From DALYLB01 sp964468345 (GTDB taxonomy: Bacteria > Acidobacteriota > Blastocatellia > RBC074), in assembly GCA_964468345.1 (NCBI GenBank), contig CAYXVZ010000010.1, positions 1 to 64,000 on the forward strand: DNA of 64,000 nucleotides, written 5' to 3'. Position numbers and translations under genes: made by a program. The notes under the pieces are model-generated. The model saw only the letters and a list, made by a program, of their open reading frames with translations, was not told the DNA's origin and did not search any database. Shown here in pieces: positions 39,079 to 48,042 of the stretch; within the stretch, counting starts at the first letter, position 1, and each line of letters starts with the position of its first letter.

Positions 39079-41955
39079 ATGCTAATGAATGATACCAATG
39101 CAATGAATTCGTCGATGTCGTCATTGGAAGAAGAGGGGCCGCTTGGCGGGCGACGCGGAAAAATGCGCATTCCCTGGGTGAGCGGGATGCGTCCAGGGTA
39201 CGGATATGATTACGGCGCGCGCGCGGCGCTTTCCTGTCCATTTATATCCACAAACATCAACTGGCCCGCTGCATCGACAGTGATCGACGAGAGCGATTTG
39301 TTGATCGAGCGCATTGAATCGGTGGAGGACTTGCAGGAAAAGCTGATGATCAAAAAGGATGTAGAGGGATCGTACGCCCTGTTCAGCGGCGGCATCAGCG
39401 GACAATTCGTGCGCACGGTTTCCATCAATAATTACAGTCTTTATTTTCTGGTCAAAGCCTATGCGATCGCTTCAGAGCAATTCATCAATGCGAGCGCCAC
39501 AAGAGTCTTCCGACCGGAGGCGAGACAGATGTCGCGGAGCCAGTTTCAAAACAGCTTCGGCGATTACTTTGTGGAGGGCAGAGTGAGAGGCTCTGCCTTT
39601 CTTGCCCTGCTTGAGATCAAGACCCAATCGGAGCAGGTCAAAATGCAGGTGCTGGAGGAATTGAATTTCGGAAAGGTTGGCGGGAAATCCTCGCCGACCT
39701 TTGCCGCCACCTTCGGCGCGCAGTTCCAGAAGGCGGCCACGCACCAGGGCGTTTCCTTCGCGTTATATGTCTCCGAGCATGGCGTTGGACCGGACGTGAT
39801 TAATCTTGCGAATAATATCGCCCCGGAGTACGCCGCCAATATGGAGTATCTGCGGGTATTGGAAGAGCGGGAGGACTCCGCATACCGGGAGTTGAATAAC
39901 GCTAAAAAAAGCCTGAAGTTGTGGACGCTCGTGGCCAGCCTGGAAAGGTCTGAAGCAGATAAGATATCTACAGAGCTTGAAAAGGCCAAGCCGGCGGAAA
40001 CCAAGGCACAGACGGCATACGACGAAGGAAAAGTCGAAGAAAGCCCTGAGTACAAGGCGTTGGCGCCGGCTCGCGCGGAGTTGGAACCGCTTGAACAGAA
40101 GTACAAAGAAGCGTTGCGAGAGTACGAGCTGGCCGGCGAGAAACTAAAAAAAGCTGAAAAACGTGTGTCAGATTTGAGACAAGAGGTCGATAACTCGGGC
40201 GAGAATGACGATGCTCTTAACCAGGCGATGATTGACGCGGTGGATGCACTGGATCGCGTGACCACAGAGGTAAAGAATACTTTCCAGCCCAAAGAGAACG
40301 CGGAAAAAGAATTCAAGACTGCAAAGGAAAAATATTCCCAGGAGTTGGAGGCTTTCGAAGGCAGCACTTTCGGTAAATTGCAAAAAGCTCTGGAAGCCGC
40401 AAAAGAACTGGTTATTCGGTTGCAGAAAAAATTTGACGATGCGGACGCAGCGGCAACACTGGCGGAGGGGAACCGGGACGCGCTGGACTCCAACATGGAG
40501 ACACTCGAAACGAATTATAAAAACGCGCAAACAGCTTCTCAGAAAGGACTGACAGAGCCCCCCCCGGAGAGCGAGGGATCGCCGCACCCAGGCACGATTC
40601 GTTACAGGACGCTCGACGCCTATGACAAGTGCATTGAGACGCTGATCCAGGCGGCAACGCGAACGAAGGAACAGGCGCTCAAGAACGGGAAGGATTTATA
40701 CGCAATTATCTGCCCCTATTCGATTTTACCGAATGCGCCGGGCGTTGGCCGGGGATTCAATATCGACCGGCTCGATTTGATTTATGAACGGCTCGATCGC
40801 GCGTGGCGCAACGCAAAGCTTATTCTCAATTCAGTGAATTACGCGCTGGAGATGGGGAATAAAAGTCAGTTCGCGGAGTCGCGGGAGGAGTTGGTTAAGA
40901 TTCAAGAGGCGATGGAACGGATTCTGAATGACATCCATCTAATCGACCGCAATCTGAGGCGGGATCCGGAAGCGTCCATCGGTAACATCCCGAATCCACC
41001 TAATTTGTCTCAGTTGCCTCGGCGGCTGTGGAGCACGGTGAAGGAAAAGATTGCGCCGCCCAAGAGATTTATCCCGCAGGAGCCGCTGACCAGTATGTCG
41101 GCAGCATGGAATATCGCGAAAAATCTGAACCTTCCCAGAGAATACGAATCGCTCAAGAGCGCCTGCAAGAGCTATTGCCAGCAGGTCAATGAAGGCATTC
41201 ACAAAACGTATACTGACATTATTGGCTTTATCGATGACTTCAATCTTGCCTGGCAGGAGATCCGCGTGGTCGATCCGAATGTAGGCGACGCGAAGGTGAA
41301 TTTGCAGCGCGCGCTGTCAGAGGCGCTTACCGCGCAGAGTAACCAGTCTGCGGCGGAAACGGCACTGGTCAGTGCGAAAAATGCTGAATCCAGGAAGGGG
41401 ACGCCCGATGCCGAGATCGAACAGGCGCCAACGGTTATCGCTGCTCTTGCGGCGGTCGCGCAGGCCAGCACAGACCTGACAAAGGCAACACTAGAGGTCA
41501 ACACGGCGCAAAAAAATCTGGCCGATCTTCAGTCTCAGGCCCATAACGAAAAGCTCTCCATCTGTGAAAACCTCACCTCCGATCTTGGACAAAAGAAAGT
41601 CTCTCTGGACACATTCATTCTGACCAGCCAATCCGCATATACCCGGCTTATAGCCCAGCTTGGCGACCAATCCATTCCGAAAGACGTCCGCGACGCACTC
41701 GCAGGATTTAAGAAGCATTGTGAAAGTGATCTGCATAAATTGCTCTGGGATGGGGTAGGGGCGGATGGGGTAGCCAACGATTTGCACGCCACTGAAACAT
41801 TGCTTTTTCGTCTACTCGAGCAATTCAGCGAAAAACTCAAGGTCTTGCCCGCTGATGAACCCCCGGCACAGTATATCGAGATGGATACCAGAACGTGGTC
41901 GAAATATCGCGGAGATTTTTCGAAAGCCGCTAGCAACTGGACCAAACTCCTATGA
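39079..41955 (+). CDS. Large coiled-coil protein with a possible MACPF-like N-terminal domain
   Basis: 958 aa, not firmly recognised. After a short N-terminus, residues about 50-250 are globular and contain FQNSFGDYFVEGRVRGSAFLALLEIKTQSE (given by region, about 154-183) and FGAQFQKAATHQGVSFALYV. This pattern (FGDYFV...G...I.T.S) recalls MACPF-like/fungal pore-forming domains, with low confidence. Residues about 270-500 form very long, charged coiled coils rich in Glu, Lys and Ala. A second globular part (about 520-700) and another coiled coil (about 730-850) follow. No signal peptide or membrane helix is evident. It starts 33 bp after the ClyA-like gene and its stop overlaps the GH19 start by 4 bp (ATGA), so the genes are translationally coupled. 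Confidence 0.6.
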   Translation: MLMNDTNAMNSSMSSLEEEGPLGGRRGKMRIPWVSGMRPGYGYDYGARAALSCPFISTNINWPAASTVIDESDLLIERIESVEDLQEKLMIKKDVEGSYALFSGGISGQFVRTVSINNYSLYFLVKAYAIASEQFINASATRVFRPEARQMSRSQFQNSFGDYFVEGRVRGSAFLALLEIKTQSEQVKMQVLEELNFGKVGGKSSPTFAATFGAQFQKAATHQGVSFALYVSEHGVGPDVINLANNIAPEYAANMEYLRVLEEREDSAYRELNNAKKSLKLWTLVASLERSEADKISTELEKAKPAETKAQTAYDEGKVEESPEYKALAPARAELEPLEQKYKEALREYELAGEKLKKAEKRVSDLRQEVDNSGENDDALNQAMIDAVDALDRVTTEVKNTFQPKENAEKEFKTAKEKYSQELEAFEGSTFGKLQKALEAAKELVIRLQKKFDDADAAATLAEGNRDALDSNMETLETNYKNAQTASQKGLTEPPPESEGSPHPGTIRYRTLDAYDKCIETLIQAATRTKEQALKNGKDLYAIICPYSILPNAPGVGRGFNIDRLDLIYERLDRAWRNAKLILNSVNYALEMGNKSQFAESREELVKIQEAMERILNDIHLIDRNLRRDPEASIGNIPNPPNLSQLPRRLWSTVKEKIAPPKRFIPQEPLTSMSAAWNIAKNLNLPREYESLKSACKSYCQQVNEGIHKTYTDIIGFIDDFNLAWQEIRVVDPNVGDAKVNLQRALSEALTAQSNQSAAETALVSAKNAESRKGTPDAEIEQAPTVIAALAAVAQASTDLTKATLEVNTAQKNLADLQSQAHNEKLSICENLTSDLGQKKVSLDTFILTSQSAYTRLIAQLGDQSIPKDVRDALAGFKKHCESDLHKLLWDGVGADGVANDLHATETLLFRLLEQFSEKLKVLPADEPPAQYIEMDTRTWSKYRGDFSKAASNWTKLL

Positions 41956-42563
41956 CAATGAACATCGATCACACAAAATTCTTCAACGGCTATCGCGCCG
42001 CCTTCGGCCGGATGAGCCAGAATACGGTCAACGGCATCGAACAACTCGGGCAGCATATGGAAGCCGATCCCGAGTTGAAAGATCTGCGATGGGCAGCCTA
42101 TATGCTGGCGACCGTCAAACTGGAGTGCGGCGATAAGTGGCATCCGATTACCGAATGGGGAAGCCGGTCCTATTTTTCGAAATACGAACCGGCGACGAAG
42201 AAAGGCAAGGCGCTGGGCAACACGATGGCCGGAGATGGATGGACCTATCGGGGCCGGGGCTATGTGCAGATCACGGGGCGAGCCAATTATGCCCGCCTGA
42301 CCCAGCGGCTCGGCCTGCGCGATGACGAAGATCTCATTCGATTTCCCGATCAGGCGCTTCGCCCCATGATTGCCTATCGAATCATGTCGATCGGCATGCG
42401 CGAGGGATTGTTCACCGGCAAGAAGCTGAGCGATTACATCGGGCGGGACAAGTGCGATTACAAAAATGCGAGGCAAATCATCAACAGGCTCGATAAGGCT
42501 GACTTGATCCGGTCGTATTGCCTCACCTTCGAAAAAATTCTATCCGAAGCGATGGTTGTCTGA
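41952..42563 (+). CDS. GH19-type chitinase/endolysin
   Basis: 203 aa, single-domain glycoside hydrolase family 19 (lysozyme-like) enzyme. Conserved residues: catalytic Glu in ATVKLECGDKWHPITEWG (near residue 55), SYFSKYEP, GDGWTYRGRGYVQITGRANY (near 92-112). The enzymes hydrolyse chitin or peptidoglycan; phage and tailocin endolysins have the same form. No signal peptide, so it would depend on a holin, pore or lysis for release. It is coupled (ATGA overlap) to the 958-residue coiled-coil gene. Release by pore formation from its neighbours is an attractive, unproven idea. Confidence 0.85.
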   Translation: MTMNIDHTKFFNGYRAAFGRMSQNTVNGIEQLGQHMEADPELKDLRWAAYMLATVKLECGDKWHPITEWGSRSYFSKYEPATKKGKALGNTMAGDGWTYRGRGYVQITGRANYARLTQRLGLRDDEDLIRFPDQALRPMIAYRIMSIGMREGLFTGKKLSDYIGRDKCDYKNARQIINRLDKADLIRSYCLTFEKILSEAMVV

Positions 42564-42584
42564 ATCGATTTTCGCCTCCTGTTT

Positions 42585-42610
42585 GTCGTCCCGGCTGAAG
42601 CCGGGACGAC
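42585..42610. repeat. REP-like hairpin GTCGTCCCGGC-TGAA-GCCGGGACGAC
   Basis: Perfect 11-bp stem with a TGAA loop, 21 bp after the GH19 stop. There is no U-run, so it is REP-like rather than a classic terminator. It could reduce expression of the last cassette gene. Confidence 0.75.
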
Positions 42611-42644
42611 GAATATTCCCATATGGATCCGAGAATGTTTCCCC

Positions 42645-43748
42645 GTGCAAAAAGCAATTGACCAAATCCTGGCGGCGATATTCGTCATCGCAGGTCTCTC
42701 GAACTGCAATGTCTTCGCGCAGGTTGGCGTCGATTGCAGGCCGACCGTTGCGCCCGTCCAGAACTTCATTCGATCTGTGGAAGAGGTCCAGGCGACGACC
42801 GCGGAATTGTCTGAGCTGATGACAGGGCCGCGCGGGGCTGCATTCAAAAGTTTCCTTTCCAACAGCCTGCCCGTCGCGGAATTGAAATACTACCTGCGTC
42901 CGCTGCCCCGGCTGTATGAGAACAAGCCGATTTCGGCAGTTCTAAATGAAATCGCAGAGCATTCCATCATTTTCAACTGGGAGGGGGACAACGGCACGGC
43001 GGCCATCATCGGGCGTATTGCCGGGGACGTGCGCCGATATCGCGAGCAGGTTTTATCGCAACGGCAACAACGGATCGATTCCCTGGGGAAGGTTCGCGAC
43101 GCCGCAAACGCGGTGGCGGAGGTCTTCCAGTTGGCAAGGGGCTTGCTTGGGAAGGCGAAAAACGAGACCGAGAATGTGCACGAAGAGTACCTCGGAAAAG
43201 CTTTCGACCGTCTGGATGCCTGCCTGGCGACCTGTGGTGGAATCAAGGGCAGTAATCTCGCTCTTATTCGGGGGCGATTTGAAAAGCTGTATGGCGGTAC
43301 TTCCAGGGGGCAGAGTTTCGAGATTCATATGAAGACCCTTCGGGAAGGAGACGAGTCTGCCCGGAAGCTGGCGGCGGATTTTGAGGCGGACCGGGAATTG
43401 ATTTCCACGCTCGCCAACCGGGAAGCGGCGAACCTGCAATCCGCGGCCGAGCTTCTCGAAGACGCTCATCGAAACGGCCGCTGGTTCACCGTGGGGGAAC
43501 AAAATCAAAAGATAAAGAAGGCTGCCATCATGATTGCCTTCGGATACCTCCCAGGCAGCCGCCCGTTTCCGACGCCGGAAGCAATCGACCGGCGTGTGGA
43601 CGCCACCTACAATCAGGCGATGCAGGTCCGTGGATTCGCGGACAATTTTCTGACCGAGCACAAACTGCTGCTGGAGGATTTGAAGTCGCTTTTAGAGCAA
43701 TATCGGAAGGCATATCAGCCCGGCTGTCGATCGGGGATCGCAAGGTGA
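42645..43748 (+). CDS. Secreted helical hypothetical protein, last cassette gene
   Basis: 367 aa. A signal peptide is likely (ILAAIFVIAGLSNCNVFAQ, cleaved after Ala). The mature part is mostly helical with repeated amphipathic heptads (KVRDAANAVAEVFQLARGLL, ARKLAADFEADRELISTLAN). No recognised family; a role as partner of the ClyA-like protein (as XaxB is to XaxA) cannot be excluded, but the signal peptide differs from that family. The start is a GTG at 42645 without a convincing Shine-Dalgarno; a start further in would destroy the signal peptide. It follows a REP-like hairpin, so it may be expressed at a lower level than the other cassette genes. Confidence 0.6.
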   Translation: MQKAIDQILAAIFVIAGLSNCNVFAQVGVDCRPTVAPVQNFIRSVEEVQATTAELSELMTGPRGAAFKSFLSNSLPVAELKYYLRPLPRLYENKPISAVLNEIAEHSIIFNWEGDNGTAAIIGRIAGDVRRYREQVLSQRQQRIDSLGKVRDAANAVAEVFQLARGLLGKAKNETENVHEEYLGKAFDRLDACLATCGGIKGSNLALIRGRFEKLYGGTSRGQSFEIHMKTLREGDESARKLAADFEADRELISTLANREAANLQSAAELLEDAHRNGRWFTVGEQNQKIKKAAIMIAFGYLPGSRPFPTPEAIDRRVDATYNQAMQVRGFADNFLTEHKLLLEDLKSLLEQYRKAYQPGCRSGIAR

Positions 43749-43985
43749 CGCGGGAGTAGCGGTGAAATTTCCTTGCCGCCTGGCTCTCCGGATCGCGGGC
43801 CATAGCGCGTTCAATAGGATAGGACGGAAAACGGCTTTCTGCTAACGAAAGACAGAATTTCACATCGGATTAAGCGCGTCACCGGCGATTCGATGAACAG
43901 TGGATTTTTGACCCAAAGGCTCATCAAAGACGGACTCACGCCGATAACCATAATGTAGAGTAGTCTTGTTGCGGAGTGAACCGGG

Positions 43986-45029
43986 ATGATTTATAAACTG
44001 AAAGATCGCCAGAAGCTGGCCATCGTCGCTCTGGCGTTGGGCCTTCCGATACTCTTCCTGCTGTATCTGTTGATTTCGGAAAAAAACATCGCAATTGATT
44101 TTGCCCGGCGCGAGTTGATGGGCACGGCCTATCTGCAGCCGCTGCGTGAACTGCTGGAACTGATTCCGCAACATGAGCGCAGTTCCCCCCGAGATAGTGC
44201 AGAGAAGACAGCTCGGATTGATGAGGCGTTCAAAAGGCTCAGGAGTGTCGATGCCCAATATGGGGCCGCATTGAGGGTTACTGAGAAACGAGCCATTCTC
44301 GATGCCGGGTGGGAGAGTTTGCGAAATAAACAAGGCGCGTTGCCCAGTGAAGAACGCGCAATGCGTCATGCCGAGATTGAAAAGCAGGTGCTCGATCTGA
44401 TTTCCCTGGCGGGCGACAATTCGAATCTGATTCTGGATCCGGATTTGGATAGTTATTACGCCATGGATACGGTGGTTGTGCAGCTTCCCCATAATCTGTA
44501 TCTGCTGGCCCAGGTGCAGCGAATAATCGCCGGCGAGCTCAACGAGACGAAAATGACCAGTGAGAATCGGGCGCAGCTCGTTGCCTGGATCGGGGTTCTC
44601 ACATCCGCCCTCGATCGGGTGGAAAAAGGGCTGCGAAAGGGAATCGCCAATAATCCCTCCGGCACCATGAAGGCCATCGAGCCGCAACTGAGCAGGCATT
44701 TGCGGGAAAACCGCGTCTTGCTGGATCTCGTCGAACAGCGATTGATCCAGGCAACCCAGATCGATCTGCGCGCCGATGAGTTGACACGGGCGGTCGATCA
44801 GGCCTCGGTCGCGGGATATCAGCTCTGGGATGTGTCTGCGAACGCGCTCAATGAACTCTTGCAGGCTCGGATCGACGGATTCAACCGGCGAAAATATTCC
44901 ACGATTTTTCTCGTGCTGCTCGTGATCGCGCTCAGCATTGCGCTTGTGCTCTATGTCATGCGCTCCATCATTCGACCCGCGGCCAGGCAGGAAGCCGCCG
45001 GCAGTCCGTTGCAGAGACAGGAAACGTGA
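43986..45029 (+). CDS. Chemoreceptor-like sensor without signalling domain
   Basis: 347 aa. A first membrane helix (residues about 10-30, IVALALGLPILFLLYLL) leads to a periplasmic helical domain of about 270 residues with SNLILDPDLDSYYAMDTVV, a signature seen in the N-termini of methyl-accepting chemotaxis proteins, and a second helix (about 302-324, IFLVLLVIALSIALVLYVM). The frame ends about 23 residues later, after RSIIRPAARQ, the start of a HAMP-like linker. The HAMP, MCP or kinase output is missing. So it is either a truncated receptor (likely pseudogene) or a stand-alone sensor. A CCACGAAG palindrome begins 37 bp downstream of the stop. The 237-bp gap before it shows nothing. Confidence 0.75.
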   Translation: MIYKLKDRQKLAIVALALGLPILFLLYLLISEKNIAIDFARRELMGTAYLQPLRELLELIPQHERSSPRDSAEKTARIDEAFKRLRSVDAQYGAALRVTEKRAILDAGWESLRNKQGALPSEERAMRHAEIEKQVLDLISLAGDNSNLILDPDLDSYYAMDTVVVQLPHNLYLLAQVQRIIAGELNETKMTSENRAQLVAWIGVLTSALDRVEKGLRKGIANNPSGTMKAIEPQLSRHLRENRVLLDLVEQRLIQATQIDLRADELTRAVDQASVAGYQLWDVSANALNELLQARIDGFNRRKYSTIFLVLLVIALSIALVLYVMRSIIRPAARQEAAGSPLQRQET

Positions 45030-45065
45030 GCAAATCGCTCTCAATCGGGCCAACGAAGAATGGCA

Positions 45066-45153
45066 CACCACGAAGAAACGAAGAGCACGAAGAAGAGAGA
45101 GAGAGAAGGCTTATTCTTTCGTCTTTCTTCGTGCCCTTCGTTTCTTCGTGGTA
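45066..45153. repeat. CCACGAAGAAACGAAG-type palindrome, copy 2
   Basis: Left arm 45066-45100 and right arm 45118-45153; units such as CACGAAGAAACGAAGAG. Lies between the truncated sensor gene and the convergent GT39-like gene. Confidence 0.9.
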
Positions 45154-45184
45154 AAAGCTTTGTCCCAAAGTTGTATGCACTGGT

Positions 45185-47038
45185 TTAGGGATTCCGTGCA
45201 TACACCGTGATAAAAAACGGCACGCGGCCGAAATTGGCGCTGCTCCCACCTGGCGAATCGAAGCGCACCGCCACGCGATAGCGTTGCCGAATCCATTCCA
45301 TCAGCTTCACGTTGTAGTCGAGGCCGAAAGACCGGTCGCGAAATTCCGAGGTATCCAGATTGGCGATCACGACCAGCGGCACGCGCAGGCTTTCGAGATG
45401 CGCAATCGCTTCGTCCTCTTTCGGTCCCGCCAGGAATCCCGGATGAACGATCTCTTCGCGCAGGGGATAAGGCCGCGCCGCCATGAAATTGATCGTCGTC
45501 GCAACGGGCAGCGAAAGCACATAGTCCTCCGGCCGCGAATGCGATTGCACATACTGAATGGCCGCCGCCAGCGGTTCGCCGATCTCCCGCGAAGTCCGGA
45601 AGCTGCCGCGCTCGGTCGCAACCTCGAAATCATTCCCACGCGAAAACCGCTTTGCCGAATTCACTCCCATTCCCGCAATCAGGATTGCGATCAAGCCCAT
45701 CGCAACCCGGCGAATATGGGCGCGCAGCGTTTCATCTTGCGACAGCCAGGCCGGGATCGTCTCAAATAACAAAAACAGGGTGACCACGATCAACAGCGGA
45801 ATGAAAAACGGCGTATACGGCCCGGTCGTCGTCACATTCAAAATCGCCCGCAGGATCGAGACGAAACTGAATGTGGTGAAGACCAGAAAGAGGGAGCGGG
45901 AAAGGGAGAGAGCCGGAGAGCGGGCGAGGCGGAGCAGGCAAATCGCAAAGATGGGAAGAAAAATTGGCGCGGCTGCGAAAGGCGTCACATCGCTGGGGAC
46001 GTGCAAGAGTTTGATGGCCGTTTCGCGAAAGATCGCGCCGGCGAGCAATAAAATCGCGCCGTTGCGCATTGCATGCTTCCAGTCGGGCTGTTTGCGAGAG
46101 AGCGCCGCGCCAATCACCACACAGATTCCCGCCCAGAGCGCAAAGACGCCGAATCCCGCCAGCGTGAACCAGAGCGAGCCCGGCCAGTTCGCAAGCCCGC
46201 TGATGTGCTGGTTGAAATAGATCAACTGCGGCGGCATGTTCGAAAATAAAATATGATTGTCATCGAGCAGCGTCCGCAGCGGGACCGTGCGCAGAATCCA
46301 TCCATAGGTCGCCGCAACGATCAACAATGCCGGCAGGCCAAACGATCCACCTTCGCGCCAAAGGATCTTTCGCGCTTTCAGGCCTTGCATCAAGAGCGCT
46401 GCGCCCGCTGCGGCCAGGGCGGCCAGCGCGATTTCCGGTTTCGAGATCACCGACAGGCCGGCAAAGATCCCGGCTCCCAATAAATATCGTAGGGGCAGAC
46501 CCGCGTGCCCGCCCCGCTCGCCCAAGACGGCTTCCATATACTTCGCGGTCATCAACAGCGAAACGAGCGCAAACAGCAATCCATAAAGCGCCGCGTAGGC
46601 ATAGGGCTGCACATAATTCGCCGTCGATTTCAACGCGCAGATCATCAGCACGAGGCCCGTCGCCAGGGCCGATTCCCAGACGCCCATCAATCGACGCGCG
46701 AGGCGGTAGATCAAGAACAATATGAGGACCGCCGCGATGGTTCCCGCCGTATGCAGCACCGACAGGTGCACGCCGAAAACGCGATAGAGCAGGGCATTGA
46801 GATAGGGCGCGAGCGGGCCATAGAGAAACTGAACGTCGGCATAGAGCGTTTCGCCCGCGGCCAGCCGCGAAGGCAGATGCATCTCGCGGCCGTGATCGAG
46901 GAGCGGCTGCGTCCATCGCTGCCAGCTTGCGGCCATCATCAATGCAAAGAGCGCTGCGAGCACCGCCAGGCCGGCATAATCGTGTTTTTCAAAAGGGGGT
47001 GAGCCGTTGTTTGGGTGGATTTTCATGCGCGGCTGCAT
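45185..47038 (-). CDS. GT39/PMT-superfamily-like membrane glycosyltransferase
   Basis: 617 aa with about 11-13 membrane helices. The N-terminal region after the first helix (DHGREMHLPSRLAAGETLYADVQFLYGPLAPYL, by region) is the catalytic-loop style of GT-C enzymes (dolichyl-phosphate-mannose-protein mannosyltransferase-like, DUF2029-like). The C-terminal 130 residues are soluble and extracytoplasmic. Such proteins transfer sugars from polyprenyl-phosphate donors. Not linked to a recognisable glycan cluster; a methyltransferase gene diverges from it. Two ATG codons (47038 and 47026) are equally plausible. Confidence 0.72.
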   Translation of the reverse strand: MQPRMKIHPNNGSPPFEKHDYAGLAVLAALFALMMAASWQRWTQPLLDHGREMHLPSRLAAGETLYADVQFLYGPLAPYLNALLYRVFGVHLSVLHTAGTIAAVLILFLIYRLARRLMGVWESALATGLVLMICALKSTANYVQPYAYAALYGLLFALVSLLMTAKYMEAVLGERGGHAGLPLRYLLGAGIFAGLSVISKPEIALAALAAAGAALLMQGLKARKILWREGGSFGLPALLIVAATYGWILRTVPLRTLLDDNHILFSNMPPQLIYFNQHISGLANWPGSLWFTLAGFGVFALWAGICVVIGAALSRKQPDWKHAMRNGAILLLAGAIFRETAIKLLHVPSDVTPFAAAPIFLPIFAICLLRLARSPALSLSRSLFLVFTTFSFVSILRAILNVTTTGPYTPFFIPLLIVVTLFLLFETIPAWLSQDETLRAHIRRVAMGLIAILIAGMGVNSAKRFSRGNDFEVATERGSFRTSREIGEPLAAAIQYVQSHSRPEDYVLSLPVATTINFMAARPYPLREEIVHPGFLAGPKEDEAIAHLESLRVPLVVIANLDTSEFRDRSFGLDYNVKLMEWIRQRYRVAVRFDSPGGSSANFGRVPFFITVYARNP

Positions 47039-47164
47039 CTTAGCCGCATCCCGCCCGCCCGAAAAGATCTGACGCGCCGTGTCGTTGCGGTTGACTTTAA
47101 TGTGCGATCACAGGCATCATCACGAGTCTTTTATTCGCGGGATGCCCCCCTAAGTGATTTTTAT

Positions 47165-47890
47165 ATGGCGCAGGAAAGTCTGACTTTAACGGCGACGCTG
47201 ACGCAGCTCGCTGAACTGGATAAATACAATCATTGGATCTACCAGCAGATCGAGTCCGCACTCGGGCCGCGGCTGCTGGAGGTCGGGTCGGGAACGGGAA
47301 ACATCACGCAGTTTCTGCGCGCGGGAAATCGCGACGTGACCGCGACCGATGTGGTGCCGAGTTATCGCAGCAGCCTGCGTCGTCAATTCGAGAACGACGC
47401 GCGCGTGACCGTCGATACCTTCGATCTGAGCGCCCCGGCCGCGCCCGCGTTTCTCTCGCAGCCCTTCGATTCGGTCGTCTGCCTCAACGTGCTCGAACAT
47501 ATCGAAGACGATCGGTTCGCGCTCGCGCAGATGAATCGGGTGCTCAAACCCGGCGGCCGGCTTGCGTTGCTCGTGCCGTCGCATCAGCTTTTGTATGGAG
47601 AGTTCGACCGGGCGGTCGGCCATTTTCGCCGGTATGAAAAGCGCGATCTGGCCGAGAAACTGACCGCTTCGGGATTCGTGATTCGTGAGATGAAATTTTT
47701 CAGCCTGCTTGCCACGCTGCCCTGGCTGATCAATGGCAGAATCCTGAAACGAGATTATCTGCCCGTCGGTCAGGCAAACCTCGCCAACCGCCTGGTGCCG
47801 CTGCTGAAACTCGAAAAACTGATCGGCCCGCCTTGCGGACTTTCCCTGATTGCGATTGCGGAAAAGATAATTCCAGGGGCGAGGGACTAG
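47165..47890 (+). CDS. Class I SAM-dependent methyltransferase
   Basis: 241 aa. Motif I LLEVGSGTGNITQFL is near residue 39, the acidic residue ending motif II in VTATDVVPSY, VVCLNVLEHIEDD near 105, and LKPGGRLALLVPSHQ near 130, which is the layout of Methyltransf_11/23 proteins acting on small molecules. Substrate unknown. Divergent from the membrane glycosyltransferase, which suggests an envelope or cell-surface glycan role by position only. Start ATG at 47165 gives MAQESLTLTATL. The last residues (PGARD) are encoded by a GGGGCGA palindrome arm. Confidence 0.85.
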   Translation: MAQESLTLTATLTQLAELDKYNHWIYQQIESALGPRLLEVGSGTGNITQFLRAGNRDVTATDVVPSYRSSLRRQFENDARVTVDTFDLSAPAAPAFLSQPFDSVVCLNVLEHIEDDRFALAQMNRVLKPGGRLALLVPSHQLLYGEFDRAVGHFRRYEKRDLAEKLTASGFVIREMKFFSLLATLPWLINGRILKRDYLPVGQANLANRLVPLLKLEKLIGPPCGLSLIAIAEKIIPGARD

Positions 47891-48031
47891 GGGCGAGGGG
47901 CGAGATATAGCGAACTCACCTCCAGTTTCCACCACTATTCAATCCTTAAACCGATATTCCAGGGATCAGGGGCAAACGGCGATGAATGAGCTGGAAACCG
48001 CTCTTTCTCGCCCCTCGCCTCTCGCCCCTAA
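47875..48031. repeat. Heptamer palindrome, GGGGCGA family, copy 3
   Basis: The left arm (47875-47905) enters the methyltransferase coding end; the right arm (48006-48029, CGCCCCTCGCCTCTCGCCCC) ends 13 bp before the proS start codon. The loop is about 100 nt with no clear feature. Confidence 0.82.
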
Positions 48032-48042
48032 TCACTATTCAT

